A stretch of DNA of 64,000 nt from Anaerobiospirillum sp. NML120449 (GTDB lineage: Bacteria > Pseudomonadota > Gammaproteobacteria > Enterobacterales > Succinivibrionaceae). Below the pieces are notes generated by a model, which did no database searches, was not told where the DNA came from, and saw only the letters and a program-made list of their open reading frames with translations. Positions within the stretch are counted from its first letter, which is position 1. The number at the start of each line of letters is the position of its first letter. This document shows positions 27,380 to 37,073 of this stretch, piece after piece. The position numbers were made by a program, and so were the translations under genes. The stretch is taken from assembly GCF_023051105.1 (NCBI RefSeq), contig NZ_JALKIL010000013.1, forward strand, positions 51,262 to 115,261. Reading direction: 5' to 3'.

Positions 27380-28211
27380 ACAAACGATATCCTACACCAG
27401 CAAACTCTTAAGCTAAAAGTTCACGCTCTATGCGCTAATTGAAAATCTTGTGCTCTGAGTTTCAGCAGAAATTACAGAGCAGAAACTTGCGGCTTTCAGA
27501 CCTGAGGTCTGTCCGGAGCCTCTGTTACACCCTGAAATAAACTGATTCAGGGGCCGGAAAATCAAGCAGGTGACTATGCTGAAGTTATGACAAATCCGGT
27601 CTGTTCATGCCGGTCTTAATATCTAGTAATCTTACTATATTAAGCACCGTGCTTACAGATACGCAGATCGCACTAACAGCTTTTGGCAGCATCTTGCATG
27701 TCAGGGATTGCACTTAATGTACGCTCTCTCCACGATTGCTCACGGGATACCCTGTGCTGCAGCAGCGTCAAAATTCGTACAGTCAGGTGGACAAAGTCAT
27801 GCCTGCACCCCCAGAGATGCAAGAATTAAGCCGCATCAGTTTAGACCTGAACTTAATGCAGTGAAAACATTCACTGCCTGAACAGCTGCACAGGCTGTGC
27901 AGACAGCCCGGCTTCATGGGCTTTTGTACCAGCTGTGCCGATACACTGGCTTCATGGGCATTTGTACCAGCTATGCCGATACACTGACTTCATGCGCTTT
28001 TGTACCAGCTATGCCTATACACTGGCTGCATGCGCTTTTGTACCAGCTATGCCGATACACTGGCTTCATGCGCTTTTGTACCAGCTATGCCGATACACTG
28101 GCTGCATGCGCTTTTGTACCGGCTGAGGCGCAGGCCCTAAAGCCTCACTGTTGCCCCTGCCTGACCCGTTCACGCTGACTTGTACATCAGTTTCCGGGCT
28201 GAATGCCAGGA
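27380..28211. other. Spacer flhF-flhG
   Basis: 832 bases, mostly without recognisable content except the 38-bp array at 27911-28124. flhF and flhG overlap or abut in most genomes. Confidence 0.55.
27911..28124. repeat. 38-bp tandem repeats, about 5.6 units
   Basis: Units start at 27911, 27949, 27987, 28025, 28063 and 28101. Shared blocks are TTTGTACCAGCTATGCC and GATACACTGGCT(T/G)CATG. 38 is not a multiple of three, so the array is not a coding repeat although it keeps frames open. Each unit contains GCCGATAC or a one-base variant on the plus strand. Confidence 0.92.
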
Positions 28212-29849
28212 CTACTGGCGGGCCATTTCACGCTGGGCAGCGTCGTCTTCGACGGCTGACAGAGCGCGGCGGGCCAGAGCATTTGGATTTGGAATATCCA
28301 GATCCTCAGGCACTCGCTGACCGTCTGTGATGTAGCTGATTGGCAGCTTCATCTCAATACAAAGTGACAGAGCATCACCTACATTCTGGCACTCGTCAAT
28401 CTTGGTCAGAATCAGACCGGTCAGACCAACAGTGGAGAAGTGGTCATAAGCATGTTGAAGAACCTTGCGCTGGGTAGTGCAAGGCAGCACCAGATAGTGC
28501 TTGAGCTGGAGAGATGACTGCAGCTTGAGCTGAGAGAGCTGAGCGTTGAAACGCTCATCCTTGAAGCCCACACCGGCAGTATCTACCAGAATCAGACTCT
28601 TGTCTGAAAGGGTGTAAAGCAGCTGAGGCAGTTCGCCCAGATTCTTTACGGCATAAGTAGAGCAGCCCATGATACGGCCATAGGTCTTAATCTGCTCTAC
28701 AGCACCAATACGGTAGTGGTCAGCAGTTACAATGGCCACACGCTGCGGGCCGTAACGCATGACGAAGCGGGCAGCAAGCTTGGCCAGGGTTGTCGTCTTT
28801 CCGACACCTGCAGGACCAATAAGGGTAACAATACCGCCCTTGGAAACAATTTCATCATCACCGGTGAGAATTGCGCGCTCAATAATAGGCACCAGCTCAC
28901 GCCAGGCGTCATTGAAGGTAATCTCGGCAGGAAGCTGGTTGACCAGATTGTCAGCCACATTCTCCGAAAAGCCTACAGAATTGAGCAGCTTGAAGACCAT
29001 GGCCTTTACCGGCTCATTGCGCGAACGGTTGTCCTGAAGCAGACCGGCCAGCTCAAACTGCAGCAGCTTGCGGATGTTCTCCACCTCTGCACGCATTTTC
29101 TCAAGGTCCTGGCGGACAGCCACATCAGGAGTACCGGCACCACGGTAGGTATCGATACCAGCCTTGTTTTCGTACTCTTCCTTTTCCTGCTTGGTCTTGG
29201 ACTTAACGAAAAAGTTCTTGAACTCGCGCTGCTGTGACAGTGGCAGTGGCGGAGTTTTGAAAAGATCGGCATCGTCATCCAGTGATGGATCAATACGTGA
29301 TGGGCCGGCTTTTTTCATTGGGTCATTGGCCATATCGTCATCTTCTCCAACTACTGGATTAATAATTCTTGAGACACCTGTTCCTTTTAATGAGCTGGCT
29401 TTAGCACGGCGATCTTCCTGATCCTTGCTCTGCTGTTCACGGGTAGCTGCAATATTGTTGAGCAGCTTGTCGCCCGTTTCCTTGCTCATGGCCTTCTGGC
29501 GCTCGAGAATTTCGATAAGGCTCTGGGCATATGCCTGGTTCTTGCCACCAATGAGTCTGCGATCGTTAGGGGCACGGCCTGGCTTGTTGCCACTTAAATC
29601 AACCCTGTCCTCGGACAGCTGGCGATCACCAGGGGCACCAGGGGCTGCCTGGGCACCCGGTGCAGCGCCTGGGCGCGCACCTGCAGGTGCAGCCGGCTTA
29701 GGAACTGGCAGACTTTCAACACCTGCCACGATCTCAATGCCGTCTGCAACTCTCTTATTCGACATGATGATAGCGTCATCGCCCAGCTCATCCTTTACCC
29801 GGGTGAGGGCCTCACGCATATCTTTAGCTACAAAGCGCTTTAACTTCAT
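28212..29849 (-). CDS. flhF: Polar flagellar GTPase FlhF
   Basis: 545 aa, in the family range with an expanded middle. The N-terminal B domain is typical (MKLKRFVAKDMREALTRVKDELG, DDAIIMSNKRV). The C-terminal NG part is an SRP-type GTPase: P-loop GPAGVGKTTTLAKLAARF (about 345-352), IVTADHYRIGAVEQIKTYG, LVDTAGVGFKDERF and LTKIDECQNVGDAL. It recruits the flagellar base to the pole and pairs with FlhG. Between about residues 55 and 240 lies a Pro/Ala/Gly then Asp/Lys-rich linker. The ribosome site is weak (CAAGA). A terminator-bearing spacer separates it from flhA. Confidence 0.95.
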   Translation of the reverse strand: MKLKRFVAKDMREALTRVKDELGDDAIIMSNKRVADGIEIVAGVESLPVPKPAAPAGARPGAAPGAQAAPGAPGDRQLSEDRVDLSGNKPGRAPNDRRLIGGKNQAYAQSLIEILERQKAMSKETGDKLLNNIAATREQQSKDQEDRRAKASSLKGTGVSRIINPVVGEDDDMANDPMKKAGPSRIDPSLDDDADLFKTPPLPLSQQREFKNFFVKSKTKQEKEEYENKAGIDTYRGAGTPDVAVRQDLEKMRAEVENIRKLLQFELAGLLQDNRSRNEPVKAMVFKLLNSVGFSENVADNLVNQLPAEITFNDAWRELVPIIERAILTGDDEIVSKGGIVTLIGPAGVGKTTTLAKLAARFVMRYGPQRVAIVTADHYRIGAVEQIKTYGRIMGCSTYAVKNLGELPQLLYTLSDKSLILVDTAGVGFKDERFNAQLSQLKLQSSLQLKHYLVLPCTTQRKVLQHAYDHFSTVGLTGLILTKIDECQNVGDALSLCIEMKLPISYITDGQRVPEDLDIPNPNALARRALSAVEDDAAQREMARQ

Positions 29850-30783
29850 AAAAATCTTGCGGCGAGAAAAATCATCGTCCCATGACGAGGAGGGATCGCA
29901 GCACTCCTTTGGATAGTCCGTTAAAAAGTCTTACGCTTCTCATCCGGTAACAGTTCAAATCTGACCGTACCTGCACAAAGCAGCGTCTGCCATCTTGCGA
30001 TGGCAGCCTGTCAGCCCCACGGGGCAGCCACATCACAGCCTTTTCAGGCCGGGCAGCCTGTGCCGGGTATAACTCCAGATAACGGAGCCGGACCGTGTCT
30101 GCAGGGACTGTCAGACAATGCAATGGAATATGACATTGCAGTTCCAGAACTTGATTAATGCAGTGCAGCTGTCACAGCAGCGCACCGTCAGAATCATGTT
30201 GTCAGGCAGCATCACGCACTGCCAGCATAACTTCAGCCTTAACATCTGTAATACCTTCTGTGTGCAGACCGATACTGCAGGGCTGATCACAAGATTCTAT
30301 AAAAATTTTTCCGATAAACCAACACTCTGCACATCTCAAAGGGCATATTAACGGGCTTCATACCCGTATGTGCCCCTGCCGTTAACCGATTGGGAACCGC
30401 TCAAAAGCCCGAGTAGACCGCGACGGTGAACTGATGCTAGATACCGGAACTGCAGTGCTTTTGGACTCGCGATTAAAAACCGTTTGCGGTCAGATTCATC
30501 ATAGAGCACAAAACATACAACAACAGTAAAGAATTTTACAAGCAATTTTAATGCCGCGCACCTGTGTCAAAAGCCCGTCCAATGGCCGTTTTCAGCAGAT
30601 AAAACACGTTTTACAATACGGATTTTTCATCAGTCATTTTAAATAACCGCAGATAAAAAGAGGGGCTCCATGTTGTAACATGGAGCCCCTTGAATCTTTC
30701 AATAAGAGCATCTGCTCTGTGGGATATGTCCGGCACTGCAGCCTGTCAGTTAAAGCTGAGTGGCTGCAATGGAGGGACAGGCA
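29850..30783. other. Spacer flhA-flhF
   Basis: 934 bases without a supported gene. Hairpins: TGCAATG / CATTGCA (30117-30138); a larger one at about 30343-30377 (GGGCATA ... TGTGCCC enclosing ACGGG / CCCGT); and the flhA terminator (30655-30690). Confidence 0.5.
30655..30690 (-). terminator. Terminator after flhA
   Basis: AGGGGCTCCATGTT / AACATGGAGCCCCT is a nearly 14-bp perfect stem, followed on the minus strand by CTTTTTATC. It lies 94 bases past the flhA stop, so flhF needs its own promoter or read-through. Confidence 0.9.
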
Positions 30784-33033
30784 CTAACCTCTGATCTGAG
30801 GCTGAGCGTTGTTGTTGCCCACTACAGAGACAATCTTAATCTGCTTGTCATCAGGGATTTCCTGATAAGACAGTACACGCAGACCAGGAATGGTGTTCTT
30901 GACGAAGCGTGACAGAGTAGAGCGCAGAATACCAGAGGTCAGCAGAATGGCTGGCTCGCCGGCCATTTCCTGATTTGCTGTAGCCTCGTACAGGCTCTTC
31001 TGCATACGGTCAGCAAGACCTGGCTCAATACCGACACCCTCGGCACCACCAGTCTCCAGAGACTTGTGCAGTACCTTCTCAAGATCAGGAGAGAGGGTAA
31101 TAACAGGAATGATAAGGTCGCCACCAACAATGTCCTGAATAATCAGACGACGCAGACCGATACGGCAGGCTGCGGTCAGAACTTCAGGGTCCTGACTCTT
31201 AGGTGCGTACTCAACCAGAGTCTCGAGGATAGTACGCATGTCACGTACTGGCACACCCTCGTGCAGCAGATTCTGCAGCAGCTTGGTTAACAGACCAAGG
31301 TTGACGATGTTTGGAACCAGACCGTTGACCAGCTTAGGCTGAGTCTTGGAAACAATATCCAGAATGTTCTGAACTTCTTCCTGACCAATAAGTGAGGCAC
31401 AGTTGTTAGCCAGAATCTGGGACAGGTGGGTTGCTACTACGGTGGAGCAGTCTACCACTGTATAGCCAAGGCCCAGTGCACGGTCATTATCAGGCTTGGA
31501 AATCCAGACAGCTTCAAGTCCGAAGGCAGGGTCCTTGGTAGGAATACCAGGTACACGACCGAAGACCTGGCCAGGGTTAATGGCCATGTCGCGGTCCGGC
31601 TGAATCTCAGCCTCACCGAAAGTTACGCCCATCAGGGTAATACGGTAGCTGTTTGGACCGAGGTCAAGGTTATCACGGATATGAACAGGTGGAATAAGGA
31701 AGCCCAGATCCTGGGAGAGCTTCTTACGCACACCCTTAACACGGTTTAGCAGTTCACCACCCTGAGCCTTATCCACCATAGGAATGAGACGGTAGCCCAC
31801 TTCAAGGCCGATAACGTCAACTTCAGAAACGTCATCCCAGGAAAGCTCACGCTGATCAGGAGCCTGCTCAGGTGGCTCTGGAGGAGGTGCCATGGCAGCC
31901 TCAGCCTCAGCAGCCTTCTTGCTTTTGATGAGCAGACCAATGATGAGGGAAATGGCAGCCAGAGAAAGGAATGCCATGTGAGGCATGCCAGGAACGATAC
32001 CCATAACGAACAGTACACCGGCTACGATGTACATGGTCTTAGGCTCATTGAAGAGCTCGGATACCACCTGCTGACCCATTTCATTATCGGTACCGTTCTG
32101 ACGGGTAACGATAATAGCGGCAGCTACGGACAGTAAGAGGGAAGGAATCTGAGCAACCAGACCGTCACCGATGGTCAGCAGAACGTATACACGGGCTGCC
32201 TCACCCATGGACATGCCATGGAAGATAGTACCGATAATGATACCGCCGATAATGTTGATGAACAGAATCAGCATACCGGCGATGGCGTCGCCCTTTACGA
32301 ACTTGGAAGCACCGTCCATGGAGCCGTAGAAGTCAGCTTCACGGGCGATTTCGCTGCGGCGCTCACGTGCCTGTTCCTGATTGATAAGACCGGCGTTAAG
32401 GTCGGCGTCGATAGCCATCTGCTTACCTGGCATGGCATCGAGAGTGAATCGTGCGGATACTTCGGAGATACGGCCGGCACCCTTGGTAACTACGATGAAG
32501 TTGATGATCATCAGAATGGTGAAGACGATTAAACCTACTGTGTAGGAACCGCCCATTACCACGTGACCGAATGCCTCAATCACCTTACCGGCTGCGGCGG
32601 TACCGTCCTGACCGTGGAGCAGAATCACACGGGTGGAAGCAACGTTCAGCGCCAGACGTAAAATCGTGGTTAACAGCAGAACGGTAGGGAAGGAACCGAA
32701 GTCAAGCGGCTTCTTGGCATAGATTGCAACCAGCAGTACTACCATGGAGAGCGCGATGTTGAATGAGAACAACATATCGAGCAGTACTGGAGGAATAGGC
32801 AATGTAATCATTGCCAGACATGCCAGTACCAGCAATGGTGTACCAAGCTTTACTACACGCAGTTTACGGTAGGCAGCACCGCCAATGGAAAGACCCTGAG
32901 CTACCTTGGGGTTGGCTCTGGCCTTGTCCATGGCACCTGAAACAGGTGCTGATACCTTGGAACTTAGATTTGAAAAGAAACCCACTGTCAAATCACCGAC
33001 GGCTGTAATGAAAAGAATAATTCCCCCTTTCAT
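30784..33033 (-). CDS. flhA: Flagellar export apparatus protein FlhA
   Basis: 749 aa, some 50 longer than usual at the N-terminus. The FHIPEP family pattern is clear: GTPLLVLACLAMITLPIPPVLLD, LLLTTILRLALNVASTRVILLHG, FTLDAMPGKQMAIDADLNAGLI, then hydrophobic segments to about residue 370 and the cytoplasmic domain with WISKPDNDRALGLGYTVVDCSTVVATHL. It forms the export gate and docks chaperone-substrate complexes. The start is uncertain: the ATG at 33033 has no ribosome site, while AAAGGGGGA lies just inside the frame; about 60 residues precede the first membrane helix. Confidence 0.96.
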   Translation of the reverse strand: MKGGIILFITAVGDLTVGFFSNLSSKVSAPVSGAMDKARANPKVAQGLSIGGAAYRKLRVVKLGTPLLVLACLAMITLPIPPVLLDMLFSFNIALSMVVLLVAIYAKKPLDFGSFPTVLLLTTILRLALNVASTRVILLHGQDGTAAAGKVIEAFGHVVMGGSYTVGLIVFTILMIINFIVVTKGAGRISEVSARFTLDAMPGKQMAIDADLNAGLINQEQARERRSEIAREADFYGSMDGASKFVKGDAIAGMLILFINIIGGIIIGTIFHGMSMGEAARVYVLLTIGDGLVAQIPSLLLSVAAAIIVTRQNGTDNEMGQQVVSELFNEPKTMYIVAGVLFVMGIVPGMPHMAFLSLAAISLIIGLLIKSKKAAEAEAAMAPPPEPPEQAPDQRELSWDDVSEVDVIGLEVGYRLIPMVDKAQGGELLNRVKGVRKKLSQDLGFLIPPVHIRDNLDLGPNSYRITLMGVTFGEAEIQPDRDMAINPGQVFGRVPGIPTKDPAFGLEAVWISKPDNDRALGLGYTVVDCSTVVATHLSQILANNCASLIGQEEVQNILDIVSKTQPKLVNGLVPNIVNLGLLTKLLQNLLHEGVPVRDMRTILETLVEYAPKSQDPEVLTAACRIGLRRLIIQDIVGGDLIIPVITLSPDLEKVLHKSLETGGAEGVGIEPGLADRMQKSLYEATANQEMAGEPAILLTSGILRSTLSRFVKNTIPGLRVLSYQEIPDDKQIKIVSVVGNNNAQPQIRG

Positions 33034-33216
33034 GCAAGACTTTTGCCATGGACAAAAGCCCGTATTTAAGGGAAAAATCAGATAAACAGGCTTGATGAAT
33101 CCTGCCCTGCCTGCAGTAAAAATCCACGAAGAACAATATCAGTCTCATCAGGAGACTGCACATTAAAAAACGTTACATTAATACCGCCAGTCAGCCAGAA
33201 TTCATGACCGGGCCTG

Positions 33217-33567
33217 TCAGCCCTGATTGCTCTCAATAGTAATCAGATTATCCAGAGTCTGCAAAGCACCAATAAGGCTGCGGTATACCCCCCACTGGCC
33301 ACGGTACTGCTCCTGAGCATAAGTGTGAACGGTCATGGCAGCAGGTAAAGGGGCACCTGCAGCAATCATGATGCGAAAACGCTCAATGAGAACGTATTCG
33401 AGCCACTCATGAAACTCAATGGTATCAAGGCAGAAAGGAGTCTGGGAGTTGAGGTCGCTGTCCGATGGCCTCTTGTCCTCACCACCCCATAATTCGAGGC
33501 TGCGCAGCTCCTGCTCAATGGCATCAAGCTGCTCTTTGATGGCATGAAGGTCATGTTGACCGCTCAT
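33217..33567 (-). CDS. yqcC: YqcC family protein (DUF446)
   Basis: 116 aa, like Escherichia YqcC (about 109). Conserved features are the helical N-terminus with IKEQLDAIEQELRSLELW, the motif TPFCLDTIEFHEWLEYVLIERF and the Pro/Leu-rich segment GAPLPAAMTVHTYAQEQ. The family is a small all-helical protein of unknown function, often near truC. ATG 33567 is chosen because GGAGAG precedes it; a longer frame to 33630 has no ribosome site. It lies 81 bases after ruvX and may be cotranscribed with it. Confidence 0.9.
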   Translation of the reverse strand: MSGQHDLHAIKEQLDAIEQELRSLELWGGEDKRPSDSDLNSQTPFCLDTIEFHEWLEYVLIERFRIMIAAGAPLPAAMTVHTYAQEQYRGQWGVYRSLIGALQTLDNLITIESNQG

Positions 33568-33648
33568 AAAACTCTCTCCAAAGTATGAATATGTCTGCCT
33601 GCCTGGCTGCAGGCGCAGCCTGCGTGACAACAGTCACTGGCTCTGAGG

Positions 33649-34143
33649 TCAGGTCTGTGGCTTTGCTTTTGATGCCAGATGAACAGGGTCGGAAAAAGCG
33701 CATTCGCTGGAGCGTCCGCCCATATCAAAAAAACCTTCCAGGATGATGCGGGCTGCAGTTGCATCAATGCGGCCCTTGTTACGCACCAGAGCGCGGTAGC
33801 CGCCCTGATGGCTGAAAATCTCGTCTTTGGCCTGAACTGAGGACAGACGCTCGTCCTTGAAATAAACCCTGAGTCCGTAGCGGCTCATCAGTCTGTGACC
33901 GAACTTGCGCGCTCTGGGCGTCATCTGCGGATCAGCTGTGCCATCCATGTTCACAGGCAAGCCTACCACAATATAGTCAGGCTGCCACTCACTGAACAGA
34001 TCTTCAACTTCCTGCTCAGAGGGTATGCCATTGTTGGCCTTGAGTGACTTGAGGGCCTGAACTGAGCCCACAGTCTCATTGCCTGAGGCTACACCAATGT
34101 GGTGAATACCAAAATCAAAAGCCAGTACACGTCCGCTGCTCAC
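33649..34143 (-). CDS. ruvX: Putative pre-16S rRNA nuclease / Holliday junction resolvase YqgF (RuvX)
   Basis: 164 aa, slightly over the usual 138-150. The RNase H-like fold signature VLAFDFGIHHIGVA starts the protein, IVVGLPVNMDGT follows, and KGRIDATAARIILEGFF carries the catalytic Asp near the end. In Escherichia it processes the 5' end of 16S rRNA. It uses GTG at 34143 with AGGAG five bases upstream. The last 20 or so residues after FFDMGGRS are extra. Confidence 0.95.
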   Translation of the reverse strand: MSSGRVLAFDFGIHHIGVASGNETVGSVQALKSLKANNGIPSEQEVEDLFSEWQPDYIVVGLPVNMDGTADPQMTPRARKFGHRLMSRYGLRVYFKDERLSSVQAKDEIFSHQGGYRALVRNKGRIDATAARIILEGFFDMGGRSSECAFSDPVHLASKAKPQT

Positions 34144-34565
34144 AGCTGCTCCTAAAATAACAGTTCAGTTGCTTTCCTCTGCTGCCCGACATACCAGGTT
34201 CAGGCAGAGGCACCATCAGCATCCTGCAGCACAGCCATGAGGCCAGGCTCGGACCGTCCGGGGACTGCATTATGCCACTTAAGAAGACATTTTTGTGAAA
34301 AGCACTCAGAATCAATAATTATAACGCGCACCGGCTCACAAGACGGAAAGCCAGATCCACTGCCCCACAAATAATCACTCCGTTAATCCCAGGCAAACGC
34401 TGATCTGCCCGGCCATGCCATGGCAAGCCAGTGCGGGGCCCAGCACATGCCATGGCAAGCTGGAGCCATGGCTATGTACATGGCAGAGGACGTGGCTGTG
34501 GCCCGGCCCTGAGCCCAGGCCAGGGCCGGAGCCTGGGCCGGGGCCGGAGCCAGGGCGCTTTGAGC
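34144..34565. other. Spacer ruvX/DnaC-like gene with GC-rich palindromes
   Basis: 422 bases. Next to the DnaC-like gene's end are palindromic blocks: GGCCCTG ... CAGGGCC (about 34503-34527) and repeats of GGGCCGGAGCC. Further left, CATGCCATGGCAAG occurs twice. A T tract is lacking, so termination is uncertain. Confidence 0.5.
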
Positions 34566-37073
34566 TTATGGGAGGTAGGCGCCGTTGAACATGATCTGGG
34601 CGCGACGGCTGCGGCCCAGCAAAGCTGTAGCGTTGACGTCAAAGCTCTTGATGCTCTCATAGCACAAGTCACCAATGGCCCTGTGTACCGCCTGCAGATT
34701 GACAGAGGTGGTAATGACCATTGGCAGATTGTTACGGGAGCGCTCCATAAGCAGCTCGGCAAAGATCTTCTGACTGAAGACTTCAAGGGCCACATTGTCG
34801 CTGCACAGTCCATCAAGTATCAGCAGATCGACCTTGCACATGGCATTGAAGCTGCGGTCACGTGACTGCTTTTCCTCAGCCGTCTCCTTGTGCGTGAACA
34901 TTCTGGTCTGCTTTACATCATCGAAGCTGACAATCATGACCAGAGGAAGCTCAGGATTGGATGCATGGTAGTGAGCCATGGCCTTGAGGCTCATGTATTT
35001 GTTGGCAATGGCATGGCACAGCTGGGTCTTGCCTGATCCGCGATCGCCAAATAACAGCAGCAGCTGACGACTCAGGAAGGTGTTGACACGGCCAAGGAAG
35101 TACAGCGCCTCGGTAAATGCTGCATTGTTGAGATCATCACGTCTTAAGGCAGCAAAGCTGTAATCTGGATTGATCTTGCCCGTGCGGCGCATCTGAGACA
35201 TGAAGTTACGGTAATAAGCCTCTTTGCGCAGATGAACCTCACCTGCAACCTCTCTGGCCTCATTACGTCTCATCAGATAGATCTCAAAAGGATCTACCTC
35301 TACTGAATCGACATCAATGCCGCTCTGCTTTTCGATTACCCTGAGCAGTAAATCAAGTCCACGCATTGGGCGGTCAAGATAGCGTCCCTGCCTGTCAGTA
35401 CCTGAATACAGTGGCTCTTCCTGCAAAAATGCATCAAGCTCACTCTGCTCCGTGCTGCCCTGAGCTTTATCCAGATCCCTGCCCCCGTCCTTTGAACTCT
35501 TGCGGCCCTTGTTAATACCTGAGCGCATACTCTGGGAGACCTCGCTTATCAGGGCAGAAATACTGTCACCTTTTCCTGATGAGTTCAGACCTGACAGCCC
35601 CTCTGCTGCGCCAGCACCAGCACCAGCCGCACGGGCCAATCCTGCACCGGCGTCACCTGTCATGCCTGAAGCTGCAGCACTGGCTGCAGCACTGGCTGCA
35701 GTACTGGCTGCGGCACCTGATACGGAGGAAGCTCCCGAGCGGTTTTTAATCCAGCTGGCATCGCAGAACATGCTCTGAGCAAGAGCCGGGTCAATACCCA
35801 TGCCCTTCATGCGCGCCATCATATCGTTGTAGCGGCCCTCATCACCGGCATTAAGGGCATAGCGCTCGGAAAGCTCACCAAAGGAAAGAGTACTGGTATC
35901 GATATCACCCATGTCATCGATTACCGGGGTATCGATGATGGTGCGGCTGGAAACACGGCTGCGAAATGTAGCCTCGAGAAAGTGCTCCAGTCTTACCAGT
36001 CGGTTACGCTGCTCTATGACATGATTGCATACATCGCGTACCGGTTCAGGAAGAGATGCAGGCACAGGAGAGACAGGCAAAAGCCTCACTTTACGGGACA
36101 GAAAAGCATTGTTCTGGCCGCCAAGCGGCCACTGGTCTTCAGCACTGACTGCCCCGGAGTTTACTTTGGATACACCACCGCTGGTTCCACCAGAGGCCCC
36201 ACCGGCAGGCACACTGCCAGCAGCCTGACCTGCAGCATGAGCAGCAGGTCCGACCTCTGCAGCCGCTGCGTAAGCTCTGGTACTGACAAGTGGACCAGCC
36301 CCTACAGGTACCTGCCTGGCAGGACCGCCATTTTCAGAGAGCAATCCTGAACCGGCAGCGCCATCAGCAGCTGCACCTGCGCTGCCATGTCCGCCCTTAG
36401 TGTTAACTATATGATCCTGACGCACATTGCCCTGCGTATCGCCAGCATTGCCGGCGTTAAAGCTCATGACCGCCATGTAGTCCTTGTCTGCTGGTCCCTG
36501 ACCAGGGCCCTGGCTCTGGCCCTGAGAAGGGGCTGTGCCTGGCCCCATCCCCTGCCCTGCAGCCATAGCGCCTCCCTGAGCCATGGCTGGCACGGGAGCC
36601 TGACGCATATTGCTCTGAAGTGAAGCAAAAGTTGAAGCCAGTCCAGCCATGGCACCTGCAGGCCCATTATGAGCAGAGCTTTGAGGCGGCATCTGATTAA
36701 AGGATGAAGAGACCGCTTCGCCTGGCCACGGGGACGCTCCCTGCTGCCCCGGCCATGGCTGTGCGCCACCTGCAGCAAAAGCTCCAGGCGCAGCCTGCCC
36801 CTGTTGACCATGGGCACGGATAACCTCTCCCTGAGAGTTGTAACCACCAGCAAAAGCACTGACAGGCTCAACTGGCGCCGATGCATTCAGTCTGGTGGTT
36901 TCAGGAACGTTAAAGCGCGACGGGGCACTGCTCATCTGGGGATTTCCGGCCATGTAAGGTCCATTACCTGTATATGAGGCCATGCCGTCACCATCAGCAC
37001 GGCCTGAGGCCTGAGATAACGCCTCTGCTGATTCAGACTGATTGCTCTTTGCGTTGCCGTTGCTGTCTGTCAT
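34566..37073 (-). CDS. DnaC-like AAA+ protein with long low-complexity N-terminus
   Basis: 835 aa; DnaC helicase loaders are about 245. The C-terminal 200 residues resemble DnaC/IstB-type AAA+ proteins: Walker A LLLLFGDRGSGKTQLCHAIAN (about 673-681), a Walker B-like strand VDLLILDGL (about 748-756) and sensor-1-like ITTSVN. Three deviations: the usual Glu after the Walker B Asp is Gly, the arginine-finger box (GERV-x-DR in DnaC) reads GDLCYESIK without Arg, and no zinc motif is seen. Residues 1-560 are Gly/Ala/Gln/Ser/Met-rich with an intervening conserved-looking segment near 325-400. It could be a divergent helicase loader or a regulator that binds but hardly hydrolyses ATP. GGAG lies 12 bases before the ATG. 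Confidence 0.7.
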   Translation of the reverse strand: MTDSNGNAKSNQSESAEALSQASGRADGDGMASYTGNGPYMAGNPQMSSAPSRFNVPETTRLNASAPVEPVSAFAGGYNSQGEVIRAHGQQGQAAPGAFAAGGAQPWPGQQGASPWPGEAVSSSFNQMPPQSSAHNGPAGAMAGLASTFASLQSNMRQAPVPAMAQGGAMAAGQGMGPGTAPSQGQSQGPGQGPADKDYMAVMSFNAGNAGDTQGNVRQDHIVNTKGGHGSAGAAADGAAGSGLLSENGGPARQVPVGAGPLVSTRAYAAAAEVGPAAHAAGQAAGSVPAGGASGGTSGGVSKVNSGAVSAEDQWPLGGQNNAFLSRKVRLLPVSPVPASLPEPVRDVCNHVIEQRNRLVRLEHFLEATFRSRVSSRTIIDTPVIDDMGDIDTSTLSFGELSERYALNAGDEGRYNDMMARMKGMGIDPALAQSMFCDASWIKNRSGASSVSGAAASTAASAAASAAASGMTGDAGAGLARAAGAGAGAAEGLSGLNSSGKGDSISALISEVSQSMRSGINKGRKSSKDGGRDLDKAQGSTEQSELDAFLQEEPLYSGTDRQGRYLDRPMRGLDLLLRVIEKQSGIDVDSVEVDPFEIYLMRRNEAREVAGEVHLRKEAYYRNFMSQMRRTGKINPDYSFAALRRDDLNNAAFTEALYFLGRVNTFLSRQLLLLFGDRGSGKTQLCHAIANKYMSLKAMAHYHASNPELPLVMIVSFDDVKQTRMFTHKETAEEKQSRDRSFNAMCKVDLLILDGLCSDNVALEVFSQKIFAELLMERSRNNLPMVITTSVNLQAVHRAIGDLCYESIKSFDVNATALLGRSRRAQIMFNGAYLP

